The notes beneath the pieces were generated by a model that was not told the DNA's origin, did not search any database, and saw only the letters and a program-made list of their open reading frames with translations. This document shows positions 1 through 8,847 of a stretch of 64,000 nt of DNA, one piece after another. The position numbers and the translations under genes were made by a program. Each line of letters begins with the position of its first letter. The stretch's first letter is position 1. The DNA is from an uncultured Anaerolineae bacterium (lineage in GTDB: Bacteria; Chloroflexota; Anaerolineae; Promineifilales; Promineifilaceae), in NCBI GenBank assembly GCA_937943625.1, contig CALEAD010000002.1, positions 62,001-126,000 on the forward strand. The letters are read 5' to 3'.

Positions 1-3000
1 AAAAAACAGTTGCACGAAGCGCGCCAGGCTTATCAAACGGCCGTTTCCCTACAACCAACGCTTAGCACTGCCCACATTGGCCTTGGCAACACCTACCTGG
101 CCCAGGCGCAGCACGCCCAGGCTCTCAGCGCCTATCAGCAGGCGCTGGCGCACGGCAGTGGCAACGGCGCCTTTCCCTATCACCATCTGGCGTTAGTGCA
201 GGTGGCGCTGGGCAACCTGGACGATGCCGTCTACGCCTATCGGCAGGCCATTGCCCAGGGACAACAGAGCGCTGGGCTGTACACGGGCCTAGGTGATGCT
301 TACTTACAACAGGCAAAATTGGCTGAAGCGCGCGAAAGCTACCAGCAGGCCTTACAGCTTAATCCGCACAGTGCACCCGCGCATGTGGGGCTTGGGCACA
401 TTTACCGGCGCAGCGGCAAGCAAGAGGAAGCTATTCTGGCCTATCAGCGGGCACTGGAGTTTGACCCGCGGGCGGCGGCTGCCTACCTGGGGTTGGGTGA
501 CATCTACTGCCACACCCAACCGGAGCAGGCGCTGCTCTTTTACCAGCGTGTCTTACAGCTTGCGCCGCTTTCCGCCCATGCGCATTATGGGTTAGGCCAG
601 GCGTACCTGGCTCTGGAACGGTGTGCGGAGGCGCGGGAGGCCTTTTTGAAGGCTAGCGACTTGGAACCGCAAAACCCTGCCCCTCTGGCGGGGTTGGGCA
701 TGGCCTGGTTACGCAGCGGGCAGGCGGAAAAGGCGCGCGCAGCGTTGCAAAAAGCCCAAAAACTGGATGCGCGTTATGCGGGTGTGTACGTTGGGCTGGG
801 GCTGCTCCATGCGCAGCAGCAAGAATGGCAGGAAGCGGTTGCCTGCTACCAACAGGCCATTGAGCTAAACCCGCACGATACGGCCGTTTATGCCTACCTG
901 GGTGATGCATATGTGCAGCTAGGGCAGGATGAGGCGGCGCTGCACGCCTATGAGCAGACGCTTGGTCAAAATCCGCACGCCGTTGGGGCGCTGATGGGGC
1001 TGGCACGGCTGTTGCAAAAGCGTGGCGAAACGGAACCAGCCATGCAAATGTACCGGCGCGTGATGCAGCGCGAACCGCAGAATAGCGAAGCTGCAATTGG
1101 CCTGGGGGATTTGCACCTGGCAATGGGACAGTACGAAGAGGCTGTGCAGGCCTATCGCCTGGCGCAGCAGCCAGGGCTGGAAACGGCCGTGCTCTACAGC
1201 AAGCTGGGCGATGCCTTGCGCCTGGCCGGGCGCGCCATAGATGCCCATGTAGCCTACCATCGCGCCCTGCAGCTTGATCCCCAGCAGGCAGATGCTCTCG
1301 CCGGCCTGGGCTGGCTGCACCAGCAAAAGAGCGACCATAAATCAGCCCTGATTACCTTTCGCCAGGCTATAACGTATAACGCTGCACAGCCCCTGTTTCA
1401 CATCGGCCTGGGGCGCTCACTTGCCGCCCTGGGGCGCACCCAAGAGGCGATTGCCGCCTATCAGCAGGCGCTAACCTTATCGCCGCGGCAAATTGAGGCG
1501 CACCTGGAGTTAGCTACGCTTTTCTACCAGACAGGAGAGCTAGGCAAAGCGCGTGAAGCGTACCAGCAAGCGCGCGCGCTCGACCCTTACCATGCTGCTG
1601 TTTACCAGGGATTGGCGCAGGTTTATTACGCGTGCGGTCAGTACGAAGATGCGCAAAAAGCCTTTGCCTACGCCGCAGAGCTGCGTCCTGATTGGGATGC
1701 GCCGCATACCGGGCTTGGCCAGATTCAGCAGACGCGGCGCGACTATGCCGCGGCGCTGCGCGCCTATGAAACCGCGCTGAAGTTGAACCCCACCGCCGCA
1801 GCGGCACACGCAGGTATGGGGCAAACCTATCACTGCCTGGGAAAATATGCTCAGGCGCGTGGCGCACTGGAGACGAGTATTCAGCTAAATCCGCAAGATA
1901 TGAGTGCGCGCATGACGCTGGCCCAGGTATTGGCAGACCTGGGGCGGCTCAACGAAGCTATTGCCGCCGTAGAAGATGCGCTGGCGCTGCAACCGGAAAC
2001 GGCCGTGCTGCACGCCACACTCGGCCATATTTACGCCCAATTTAATCGGTACGAGCAGGCCACCACTGCTTACCAGCAGGCGCTCCTGATAGACCCTGAC
2101 CATGCCCCGGCTCATATTGGTCTCTGCCAGATCTATCGCCAGCAGAAGCGATATGCCCAGGCTCATGCCGCCTGCCAGCGCGCTATTCACGCAGGCCAGG
2201 AGCAAGCAGCTGCTTACACAGTGCTGGGCGATTTGTATCAGGCCGAGGGGCAGATAGACAAAGCCATATCTGCCTATACGGTTGCCTTGCGCCACGACGC
2301 GCGCCATGCGCCTGCCCATGTTGGCCTGGCGCAGCTGCAACTGACCCACGGGGAAACAGACAAAGCCATTGCCGCCTTCAAGCACGCCCTGATGCTGGAC
2401 GTAACTTGCGCCGCTGCCTATGAGGGGTTGGGGCAAATTTATGCCCGGCAGGGACAACTCAGCGAGGCAGTGGCGATGTACCGCCGCAGCATTCAGGTGA
2501 AGGCCGGTCGGGTAACGCCTTATGAGGCACTGGGACAGATCTATCTGCAAAACGGCCGTATCCGCGCCGCCCTCACTGCTTATCAACGAGCGACCGACCT
2601 GGCTCCGCAATCGGCCGTTGCCCAAAGCGGCCTGGCAGATGCACATCGTGCCCTCAATCAAACAGAAGCGGCCATCAACGCCTACCACATTGCCTTGCGC
2701 CTGGACGAGACCTACGCACCAGCCCATGCCGGCCTGGCATTGGCCTATTTACAGCTAGGGCACCCGACTAACGCCCTCACCGCTGCGCAAGCCAGTCTCC
2801 GCCTGGATGCGCAAAACCAGGTAGCACTGCAGGCGCTGGCCGCCGCGCACCTGCGGCTGAACCAGCCTGAGCTGGCCATTAAAGTGTGTCAATATGCGCT
2901 GACCCTGGCGCCGCACAATACCCACCTCTGGCGGTTGCTGGGCGATGCGCACCTGCAACAGTCCAACAGCGATGAAGCCGTGGTTGCCTACCGCAAAGCG

Positions 3001-4116
3001 CTCAGCTTGCAGCAGCAAAACGCCCCCGCGCACTACGGCCTGGGCCAGATATATGCCATGCAAGGGCGGCCCAAAGCGGCTATTGCTGCTTATCAGCAGG
3101 CACTAAAGCATCAGCCAGACTACGCGCCAGCTTATCACGGGCTGGGTAAAACCTACCTTGATCTGGAAGATTATGGCAAAGCGATGCAGATCTACGAACA
3201 CGCGCGCACGCTTTATCCCAAGGAACCAGAATATCTTAATGGTCTGGCGCAGGCCTATACCGGCCTGGGGCGCATGGATGAGGCGCTGATGCTGTATCAA
3301 AAATCAATTAATCTGGACCCAGGCCGCGCCAGTACCCGATATGGCCTGGGGGAAACATTCCGCGCTCTGCGCAAATTTAACCAGGCCATCGCGGCCTATG
3401 AGCGCGCCTTACGCCTGAACCGCGCTTATGCCGAGCCATATCGCGGCCTGGGAGACGTCTATTGGGAATTGGGACGCCTATATGATGCGCTGACTTCTTA
3501 CGAGCGCGCATTACGCCACGATAAGCGCAACACCACCGCCTATGTTGGCCTGGGTAGCGTCTATTTCAGCCTGGGCAAGCCAGAGCAGGCGATGGCTGCT
3601 TACCACAAAGCGATTGAGCTAAATCCACTTTATCCGATGGCCTATTATGGCCTGGCCAATCTGTACAAAGGGCTAGGTCGGCTGGAAGAGGCGCGTGACC
3701 TGTACATTCGCGCTCTGGAACTGAATCCGCGCCAGGCCAAGCTATATGGTGGGTTGGCCGACGTGCAGAATGCGCTGGGCAACAGTGAGCAGGCCATTGA
3801 GGCGTATGAAAAAGCGATTGAGCTAGACCCAAAAGATGCCTACTCGCGCGGCTCTCTGGCCGGTATTTATCGTAAGCTGGGGCGCATGCAAGAATACGAA
3901 GCGCAAATTAGTGTGGCGCGCGACCTGATGAAGGAGGAAAACAAATATAATCGCGCCTGTTTCGAGTCTATCTGTGGGAATGTGGAAGAGGCACTGGTGC
4001 TGCTGCGTGCGGCGCTGAGCCTGGGACAGGTAGATAAAAGGTGGGTGGCCCACGATCCTGATTTTGACTTTATCCGGCACGATCCGCGCTTTCAGCAACT
4101 GCTTGGTGAAACATAG
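1..4116 (+). CDS. Giant tetratricopeptide-repeat (TPR) protein, 5' end missing
   Basis: The frame is open from base 1, so the N-terminus lies outside the window; at least 1,371 codons are visible. Almost the whole protein is a head-to-tail array of about 38 TPR units of 34 residues, each with the usual W/Y-LG-Y, A-Y and P pattern (AHIGLGNTYL, AIAAYQQAL, LDP). TPR solenoids bind other proteins, so a scaffold role is likely, but the partner is unknown. The last ~65 residues break the repeat and end in WVAHDPDFDFIRHDPRFQ, a tail often seen closing bacterial TPR proteins. No enzyme domain is visible in the retained part; one could precede it. Four ACGGCCGT octamers in its 5' half and one near 2560 encode TAV or NGR. 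Confidence 0.9.
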   Translation, partial: KKQLHEARQAYQTAVSLQPTLSTAHIGLGNTYLAQAQHAQALSAYQQALAHGSGNGAFPYHHLALVQVALGNLDDAVYAYRQAIAQGQQSAGLYTGLGDAYLQQAKLAEARESYQQALQLNPHSAPAHVGLGHIYRRSGKQEEAILAYQRALEFDPRAAAAYLGLGDIYCHTQPEQALLFYQRVLQLAPLSAHAHYGLGQAYLALERCAEAREAFLKASDLEPQNPAPLAGLGMAWLRSGQAEKARAALQKAQKLDARYAGVYVGLGLLHAQQQEWQEAVACYQQAIELNPHDTAVYAYLGDAYVQLGQDEAALHAYEQTLGQNPHAVGALMGLARLLQKRGETEPAMQMYRRVMQREPQNSEAAIGLGDLHLAMGQYEEAVQAYRLAQQPGLETAVLYSKLGDALRLAGRAIDAHVAYHRALQLDPQQADALAGLGWLHQQKSDHKSALITFRQAITYNAAQPLFHIGLGRSLAALGRTQEAIAAYQQALTLSPRQIEAHLELATLFYQTGELGKAREAYQQARALDPYHAAVYQGLAQVYYACGQYEDAQKAFAYAAELRPDWDAPHTGLGQIQQTRRDYAAALRAYETALKLNPTAAAAHAGMGQTYHCLGKYAQARGALETSIQLNPQDMSARMTLAQVLADLGRLNEAIAAVEDALALQPETAVLHATLGHIYAQFNRYEQATTAYQQALLIDPDHAPAHIGLCQIYRQQKRYAQAHAACQRAIHAGQEQAAAYTVLGDLYQAEGQIDKAISAYTVALRHDARHAPAHVGLAQLQLTHGETDKAIAAFKHALMLDVTCAAAYEGLGQIYARQGQLSEAVAMYRRSIQVKAGRVTPYEALGQIYLQNGRIRAALTAYQRATDLAPQSAVAQSGLADAHRALNQTEAAINAYHIALRLDETYAPAHAGLALAYLQLGHPTNALTAAQASLRLDAQNQVALQALAAAHLRLNQPELAIKVCQYALTLAPHNTHLWRLLGDAHLQQSNSDEAVVAYRKALSLQQQNAPAHYGLGQIYAMQGRPKAAIAAYQQALKHQPDYAPAYHGLGKTYLDLEDYGKAMQIYEHARTLYPKEPEYLNGLAQAYTGLGRMDEALMLYQKSINLDPGRASTRYGLGETFRALRKFNQAIAAYERALRLNRAYAEPYRGLGDVYWELGRLYDALTSYERALRHDKRNTTAYVGLGSVYFSLGKPEQAMAAYHKAIELNPLYPMAYYGLANLYKGLGRLEEARDLYIRALELNPRQAKLYGGLADVQNALGNSEQAIEAYEKAIELDPKDAYSRGSLAGIYRKLGRMQEYEAQISVARDLMKEENKYNRACFESICGNVEEALVLLRAALSLGQVDKRWVAHDPDFDFIRHDPRFQQLLGET

Positions 4117-4366
4117 CATGCACCGCTTGCGTGCGAAAAGAGGAGGTACTTTAACGCCTAATTCACTAATCCTTTTCTTGACTTGAATGGAAGAAATGTT
4201 TTGCACTTTCTAGAATGAGTAAAGTGCTAAACAGTTATTTTATCAGGTTGGGTTCTTTGGAAATTTAAGGCGACTAAGCTACTGGTGCGTTTTTATAGGC
4301 ATTTGAGGTGTGCCAGATGAGCAGGTGGCTGGCAAATTTCCGAAGGTTTGGCAAAGGATGTGTGAA

Positions 4367-4456
4367 ATGAGGCTTGTTTTTGTATCTATTGTTAAACGTA
4401 ATCGTCTTTGCCCTTACTGCCGCCGCCCCTTGATCTGGTGTACCTGTGATTACTAA
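4367..4456 (+). CDS. Possible 29-residue zinc-ribbon microprotein
   Basis: A short ORF starts at ATG 4367 with an AAAGGA-type ribosome-binding site about nine bases upstream and ends at TAA 4454. The product is MRLVFVSIVKRNRL followed by CPYCRRPLIWCTCDY, giving CxxC-x7-CxC spacing, which could bind a metal. Nothing else supports expression and I recognise no family. The composition (basic N-terminus, four Cys in 12 residues) is unusual enough to record, but chance or a decayed zinc-ribbon gene fragment is possible. Confidence 0.3.
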   Translation: MRLVFVSIVKRNRLCPYCRRPLIWCTCDY

Positions 4457-4650
4457 GCCTGAGGATAAGAGGGGGATTGGCATTCACACCTTTTGTGTGC
4501 TTTGCCGGTTGGCAGTTGGGAAGTAGTGGCTAGCTAAATTCAGTCCGTCCAGACCGGTCACTTTTGTCAGGACCGGACGGGAATTCATTAATTGCTCTAG
4601 GCTCACTGAGGTAGAAAAGATTGTAGCGTACCCTTTTTGTGCACGATGCG

Positions 4651-4685
4651 TGCCAGACGCTTGCGGGCGTCTGGCATTTTTGTTT
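4651..4685 (+). terminator. Rho-independent terminator
   Basis: A perfect 10-bp stem TGCCAGACGC / GCGTCTGGCA with a 6-base loop is followed by TTTTTGTTTT. The T tract is only on the + strand. The nearest upstream annotated gene ends over 500 bases away, so it may end an unannotated transcript. Confidence 0.8.
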
Positions 4686-4778
4686 TCTGGCGTTTGGGCG
4701 CAGCTTGACCGGTGATCTAACCTCGTGTAGGATCGCTTTTTATGGTGGGTGATGGAGATTTTGGATTTTGGGCACGAT

Positions 4779-4920
4779 TTATTTTCTCTGGAAACGATGC
4801 CTGATAAGTTTCTGATCGCAAATGGCTGACGTCAGACCGCCCATCACTGACAAAATCGCGGTTGGCGGTTAGTAGCCAAATTGTCAAGATTACTATTGCT
4901 AGAACCATGCCAGATTTTGC
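4779..4920 (+). repeat. Dispersed intergenic repeat, family A (copy 1)
   Basis: Near full-length copy that aligns by eye with 26171-26320: both run from TCTCTGGAAA through TTTCTGA, CAGACCGCC, CACTGACAAAATCG or its close variant, and TGTCAAGAT to GAACCATGCC. The central GACCGCC / GGCGGT arms can form a hairpin. Confidence 0.7.
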
Positions 4921-5164
4921 GTAATTGGCAACCTTTGTGCGGTTGACCAGCAATTCTAAAGTTTGAAACCATGCGGATGGGCGGGATGGCGCGGAAAAGT
5001 TTGTAGTGACCGCTTTAGCGGGCAACCGACTAAAGTCGGTACTACGAACGGGTATACACAGCTTTGTGAAGCAGGCTCAAATTGAGAATTACTGCGGTTG
5101 GCACCCTGTGTGGCAAATTTATGTTTTACATCACCTGCCCAAAAACCTTTGTTTGCGTAATGAT

Positions 5165-6925
5165 ATGACTCAAACGCGCCTGATTGCTCTTTCTCTGACG
5201 CTGTTGATGCTGCTGCTGGTGCTAACGGCCGCTTTTGTGTTTACGTTTCAGGCGCAGACGACGCTGCAACGGGAGCTGGTGCAGAGCCGGGCGGGGCTGG
5301 TGGCCGAGGCGGCCAAGGGGACGCGCACGGCCGTGTTGCTGGCAGAAGAGGCAGCAACGCGCGCGGTGTTGCAGGCGCAGCTGGCAACGGCCGAAGCGGA
5401 AAGCCGCACGCTGGATGGGCAGCTGACGCAAAAGGTGGCCGAGATTGAGGCGCTTTCGGCAACGGCCGTTGCCCAGGCCGAGGCATGGCAAAATGAGCTG
5501 ACGCAGTTGCAACAGCTGGTTGCCGGGCGGGGGCCAACATTGGTGCTCGATGTCTGGCAGCGGCCACAGGCCGTCGGCGAGAGCCTGCAATTTTGGGCAG
5601 CGGCCAGTGACGCCCAGGGCATTGCCTGGGTTGAGGTCTCCGTGAATGGTGGCATCCCAGTTCCCTACACAGGTGAGGAACGGCCGTTATTTACGCGCTT
5701 TTTCAGCGAAACCATTCCCACAGACGGCCCTTACGTGGTGAGCGTAACCGCTTACAATGTGAACCAAGCCAGCCAGACGGCCGTGATCACAGGTACGGTG
5801 CAAACAGTTGCTGCCCTGCGCCAGACAGAGATATTGAGCGTGTTGCAAAATCAGGCCACCACCGACGACCTACAACCGGTATCGCCGCCCATTTTGCTGC
5901 GCCGCCCCATTTTTAACCAATGGTTAGCCATCCAGTTTGGCGATCTTTCCGCTAACCGCGCCGCGCAAGAAGGCCGCGTGCTGCAAGCCTTTGGCCTGCT
6001 AACGGCGGAAGAGGCAGCTGCCCTGCCCCAGTATGTCAGGCAGTGGCAGCAAACGGACTTTGCGGCACTGCTTTATGACGAGACGTCAGGTCAGCTTTTA
6101 ATGCTGGATGAGGCCGCCCTAAGCGGTGAATGGGCTGATTGGATGCTGCTTGTGCAGGAAACAACGCCTGAGCTGGATGGCATTTTGCGCCCACCGGATG
6201 CCCATTTTGCCCTGATGGGGCAGCTTTTGGGCTATGTGGCACTGCGCCAGGCGCTCTATCTGGCAGTGGAGGGGCAGACGGCCGTGCAGCCCCCCGCTAC
6301 CCCTGCTGCGGCGCCCCCGCTACCCAACATGCCCGCCGCGCTGCGCCAACAGCTTCTCTTCCCCTACGTGCAGGGATATGCGTGGGCGTCGGCTCTTTAT
6401 CGCCAGGGTGGGCTGGCAGCAGTAGATAGGGTGCGCCAGACGCAGTTTTTCAGCAGCGCCGAACTCCTTCACAACGCGGAGCTGTTGCTGCAGCCAATTG
6501 TACGACAAAATCTGGCTGTTGTGCTGCCGCCTGAGTGGCAGTTGCAAGGGCAGGGTGTGTGGGGTGCCTTTCGCGCGCAGCAATTCTTGGTGGCGCAAGG
6601 GGTGACGGATGAGGGAACGGCCGTTGCCGGCTGGACGGGGGATGAATATGCCGTTTACTGGCGCGCAGCCGATGACGCGCTGCTACTGTTTTGGCACCTG
6701 GCCTGGCAAACGCCTGAGTCGGCAAACCAGCTGGCCACTATTTTGAGCGCCGCACCCCCTGCCTTTTTGCCCCAGGGGGTGCGGCAGCCAGCAGAGCCGG
6801 ATGGTTTTTGCTGGCAAGGGCAGGAAGCGGTTTTCTGTGTGTATACACAGGGGAATGAAACCTTGCTGCTACGCACGCCTGACCTGGAGCTGGCGCACGC
6901 CTTGCGGCAAGTTTGGCGGGATTAG
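5165..6925 (+). CDS. Membrane-anchored protein with coiled coil and Ig-like domain; unknown function
   Basis: The chosen ATG at 5165 puts a transmembrane signal anchor (residues about 5-27) at the N-terminus; an upstream GTG at 5006 in the same frame would add 53 residues of no recognisable kind. A coiled coil follows (about 30-118, QRELVQSRAGL...LTQKVAEIEAL), then an Ig-like beta domain (about 122-205, ending VSVTAYNVNQASQTAVI). The rest (about 210-586) has an alanine/proline linker and a C-terminal module with GWTGDEYAVYW and W-x3-W-x-TPESA. I relate this, from memory of Chloroflexota proteins, to a putative metallopeptidase-like family in which an HE-x2-H site precedes EGDA; here those residues appear lost (ALYLAVEGQTA). 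The stop overlaps the convergent neighbour by four bases. Confidence 0.7.
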   Translation: MTQTRLIALSLTLLMLLLVLTAAFVFTFQAQTTLQRELVQSRAGLVAEAAKGTRTAVLLAEEAATRAVLQAQLATAEAESRTLDGQLTQKVAEIEALSATAVAQAEAWQNELTQLQQLVAGRGPTLVLDVWQRPQAVGESLQFWAAASDAQGIAWVEVSVNGGIPVPYTGEERPLFTRFFSETIPTDGPYVVSVTAYNVNQASQTAVITGTVQTVAALRQTEILSVLQNQATTDDLQPVSPPILLRRPIFNQWLAIQFGDLSANRAAQEGRVLQAFGLLTAEEAAALPQYVRQWQQTDFAALLYDETSGQLLMLDEAALSGEWADWMLLVQETTPELDGILRPPDAHFALMGQLLGYVALRQALYLAVEGQTAVQPPATPAAAPPLPNMPAALRQQLLFPYVQGYAWASALYRQGGLAAVDRVRQTQFFSSAELLHNAELLLQPIVRQNLAVVLPPEWQLQGQGVWGAFRAQQFLVAQGVTDEGTAVAGWTGDEYAVYWRAADDALLLFWHLAWQTPESANQLATILSAAPPAFLPQGVRQPAEPDGFCWQGQEAVFCVYTQGNETLLLRTPDLELAHALRQVWRD

Positions 6926-8049
6926 CTTTCGCGTCGTGTCACCCGCTGCCAGATTACTTCAGCCATCCGGTTAACGGCTGTTGGCAACACAGACTGTGCA
7001 TTTGTCAGCGCCAGGGGAACCCCCTGCATCAGGGCGCGTGGCTGATTGGCATCATAGCCAATCAGGAAAGCAATGCGCGCATTTAGCGCCTTCTCAATGG
7101 CGGCCGGGGAAATTTGCGCCTCAACCGTTGTCTGGTTCAGCACATGCGTCTTGTACTTCACGGTCACATTTTCCCTTGCCAGAGCGCGGTTTGCATTGAA
7201 CGCGGTTTGCACAGCAATGACATCGGGCGTCATCACCTGCATGGCCATATCGGCCATACCCAGGGGTGTTGTCAGTGCCGGCGAAATGACAGCTGGCAGG
7301 TCAACCACCACAAAAGCCGCGTTTTGCTGCACAACATTTAGCAAGGTGGTGACCTTTTCTGCGCTAAGAATATCTGGCAGTTGGGGTAACGCCGGCGCGG
7401 GCAGCACACGCAGCCCTGAAGCATGAACCATTGTGTGCTGCTGCAGCTCCCCCCAATCAAATGAGTCGAGTGCAAGCAGATCCAGCCAGGAAGTGCGTGG
7501 CGTCAGGCGTAAGTGAAAAGATGCCTGACTGCCAGACAGAGATAAGTCCACCAGGCATACCTCTTTTTGGCTTTGGCGGCGCAACGAAGCGGCCAGGTTG
7601 ACGGACAAAGTCGTTTGCCCCACGCCACCGCGAAAACTGTATAAGGCAATAATCACGCCCAATTCTGGGCTCAGGCTGCTGCTGCGCCGATTTAACAGGT
7701 CATCTATCTTTGCCACCAGCTCTTGTGAGGTAACCGGTTTACTTAGGTAGCCATCGGCGCCGCTTTCCAGCGCCGTGGAGCGGTCAATTTCTTGTGAGCG
7801 CGCCGTGAGGATGAGAATGGGGAGGTCGCTAATTTCTTTGGTGGCGCGGATTTTGCGTGTCAGGTCGTGCCCGCTCATGTTGGGCATCATCACATCCAGC
7901 ACAGCCAGGTCTGGCTTGTCGGCCATTATTTTCTCGAACCCTTCTACCGGGCTGTTTATGAGGGTGACCGTGTGGCCGCCGCGTTGTAACATCAGGCCAA
8001 CCATGCGCAACAGCTGCTCATCGTCGTCAATCACGTAAATTCTGGCCAT
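6922..8049 (-). CDS. Response regulator fused to a CpaE/TadZ-like MinD-family ATPase domain
   Basis: Residues 1-121 form a receiver domain with acidic pocket D8-D10, phospho-acceptor D52 (AVLDVMMP) and K104 (LSKP). Residues about 131-375 form a MinD/ParA-type domain (VVVDLPAVISP, then AVQTAFNANRAL). Its nucleotide loop reads SFRGGVGQTTLS: both the signature lysine (R140) and the P-loop lysine (Q145) are replaced, as in atypical CpaE/TadZ proteins, which localise pilus or secretion machinery at a pole. No pilus genes are in the window, so the partner is unknown. It is transcribed alone, convergent with the upstream-numbered membrane protein. Confidence 0.85.
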   Translation of the reverse strand: MARIYVIDDDEQLLRMVGLMLQRGGHTVTLINSPVEGFEKIMADKPDLAVLDVMMPNMSGHDLTRKIRATKEISDLPILILTARSQEIDRSTALESGADGYLSKPVTSQELVAKIDDLLNRRSSSLSPELGVIIALYSFRGGVGQTTLSVNLAASLRRQSQKEVCLVDLSLSGSQASFHLRLTPRTSWLDLLALDSFDWGELQQHTMVHASGLRVLPAPALPQLPDILSAEKVTTLLNVVQQNAAFVVVDLPAVISPALTTPLGMADMAMQVMTPDVIAVQTAFNANRALARENVTVKYKTHVLNQTTVEAQISPAAIEKALNARIAFLIGYDANQPRALMQGVPLALTNAQSVLPTAVNRMAEVIWQRVTRRES

Positions 8050-8090
8050 GCGTCTAACCCCTTAAAATAAGCCTTTCTGAGCCTGCTTTA

Positions 8091-8233
8091 CGCTTTCTGG
8101 GAACGTTGCTTTACAAGTTTCTGACTGCTCGGCCGACCGCGTTGCCGGGCAGATTTGATGGTCTGTCGTCAGCGGTCGGCGGTCAAACGATATGTAAAGC
8201 ATCTCGCCAGAGCATTATGAACCATGCCTCAAT
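8091..8233 (+). repeat. Dispersed intergenic repeat, family A (copy 2)
   Basis: Runs from CGCTTTCTGGGAACG through TTTCTGACTG and GCGGTCGGCGGTCAAA to GAACCATGCC, the same order of landmarks as the 4779 and 26171 copies, with a diverged centre. It fills the space between two minus-strand genes. Confidence 0.6.
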
Positions 8234-8251
8234 CACCAATTCACATGCAAA

Positions 8252-8788
8252 TTACTTGGTACGGCTTTCTTGCAGGCAGAAGATGCCAATTCGCTCTTTG
8301 TGTACCAGGATGAGATCGCCGCTGTAAGAAATGTCAGGGTAGAGCGAAGCGGAGGCGGTGGCCACAAAAATTGGTTGGAAGCGCCCCATTGAGCTTACCA
8401 GGACAGCGCGTGGCGAAAGCTGTCCGTCATGATGAATTTCTCCTTTGATTTCAAAGGAGGGTACAGTCAGGAAGGTGGGATAGGTGCGGCCGCGAACGAA
8501 CACGGAACGGCCGTGCTGCGTGCCCACGGGAATCCCATCTCGTCTATCTTGCAAGACAATAAAGTTGATATTGTCCTTGCGAAAGGCCACAATGTCGTAG
8601 CTGGCGACGATCTCGCCCGGCTTGACAATGCGGGAAATGTAGGCATCTTCCATCTCCAAAAAATCTGAGTTAGGGTCAGCCAGGGTGGCGTGAATGCCTC
8701 CTGCCCCTACCATTGCGCGCCCGGTTACGCGGTAGGAGTCGGTAAATAGGTCGAGGTTAACAACATGTCCATATCGTTTTGCCGTCAT
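8252..8788 (-). CDS. Conserved-looking hypothetical protein, 178 aa
   Basis: No family recognised. The start is supported by a strong AGGAGG ribosome-binding site about nine bases upstream of ATG. The protein is soluble (no signal peptide or membrane segment), beta-rich in appearance, with alternating hydrophobic stretches (FIVLQDRRDGIPVG, SVFVRGRTYPTFLTVPSFEIKGEIHH) and a single cysteine near the C-terminus. It reads like a one-domain beta-barrel or regulator rather than a classical enzyme, but that is only an impression. It lies 59 bases after the nucleotidyltransferase gene on the same strand and may be its operon's last gene. Confidence 0.75.
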   Translation of the reverse strand: MTAKRYGHVVNLDLFTDSYRVTGRAMVGAGGIHATLADPNSDFLEMEDAYISRIVKPGEIVASYDIVAFRKDNINFIVLQDRRDGIPVGTQHGRSVFVRGRTYPTFLTVPSFEIKGEIHHDGQLSPRAVLVSSMGRFQPIFVATASASLYPDISYSGDLILVHKERIGIFCLQESRTK

Positions 8789-8847
8789 GAAACTTGTTAC
8801 CTCCTTATCACTTCAGTTTGGTGGTCTGCCAGTATCAGGCCTGAGCA

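Larger units (their letters stand above)
4117..5164. other. Gene-poor stretch with a terminator, a dispersed repeat and one possible microprotein
   Basis: About 1 kb without a convincing long gene. It holds a possible 29-codon Cys-rich ORF (4367-4456), a hairpin-rich segment around 4540-4585, a strong intrinsic terminator (4651-4685) and one copy of the GCGGTC repeat family (4779-4920). Open frames of about 70-100 codons on the minus strand have no family resemblance. Confidence 0.6.

Noticed and set aside
1885-2727. A 280-codon open frame on the minus strand inside the TPR gene
   Set aside because: It mirrors the repetitive TPR codons, has no family resemblance and lies wholly within a clear gene.
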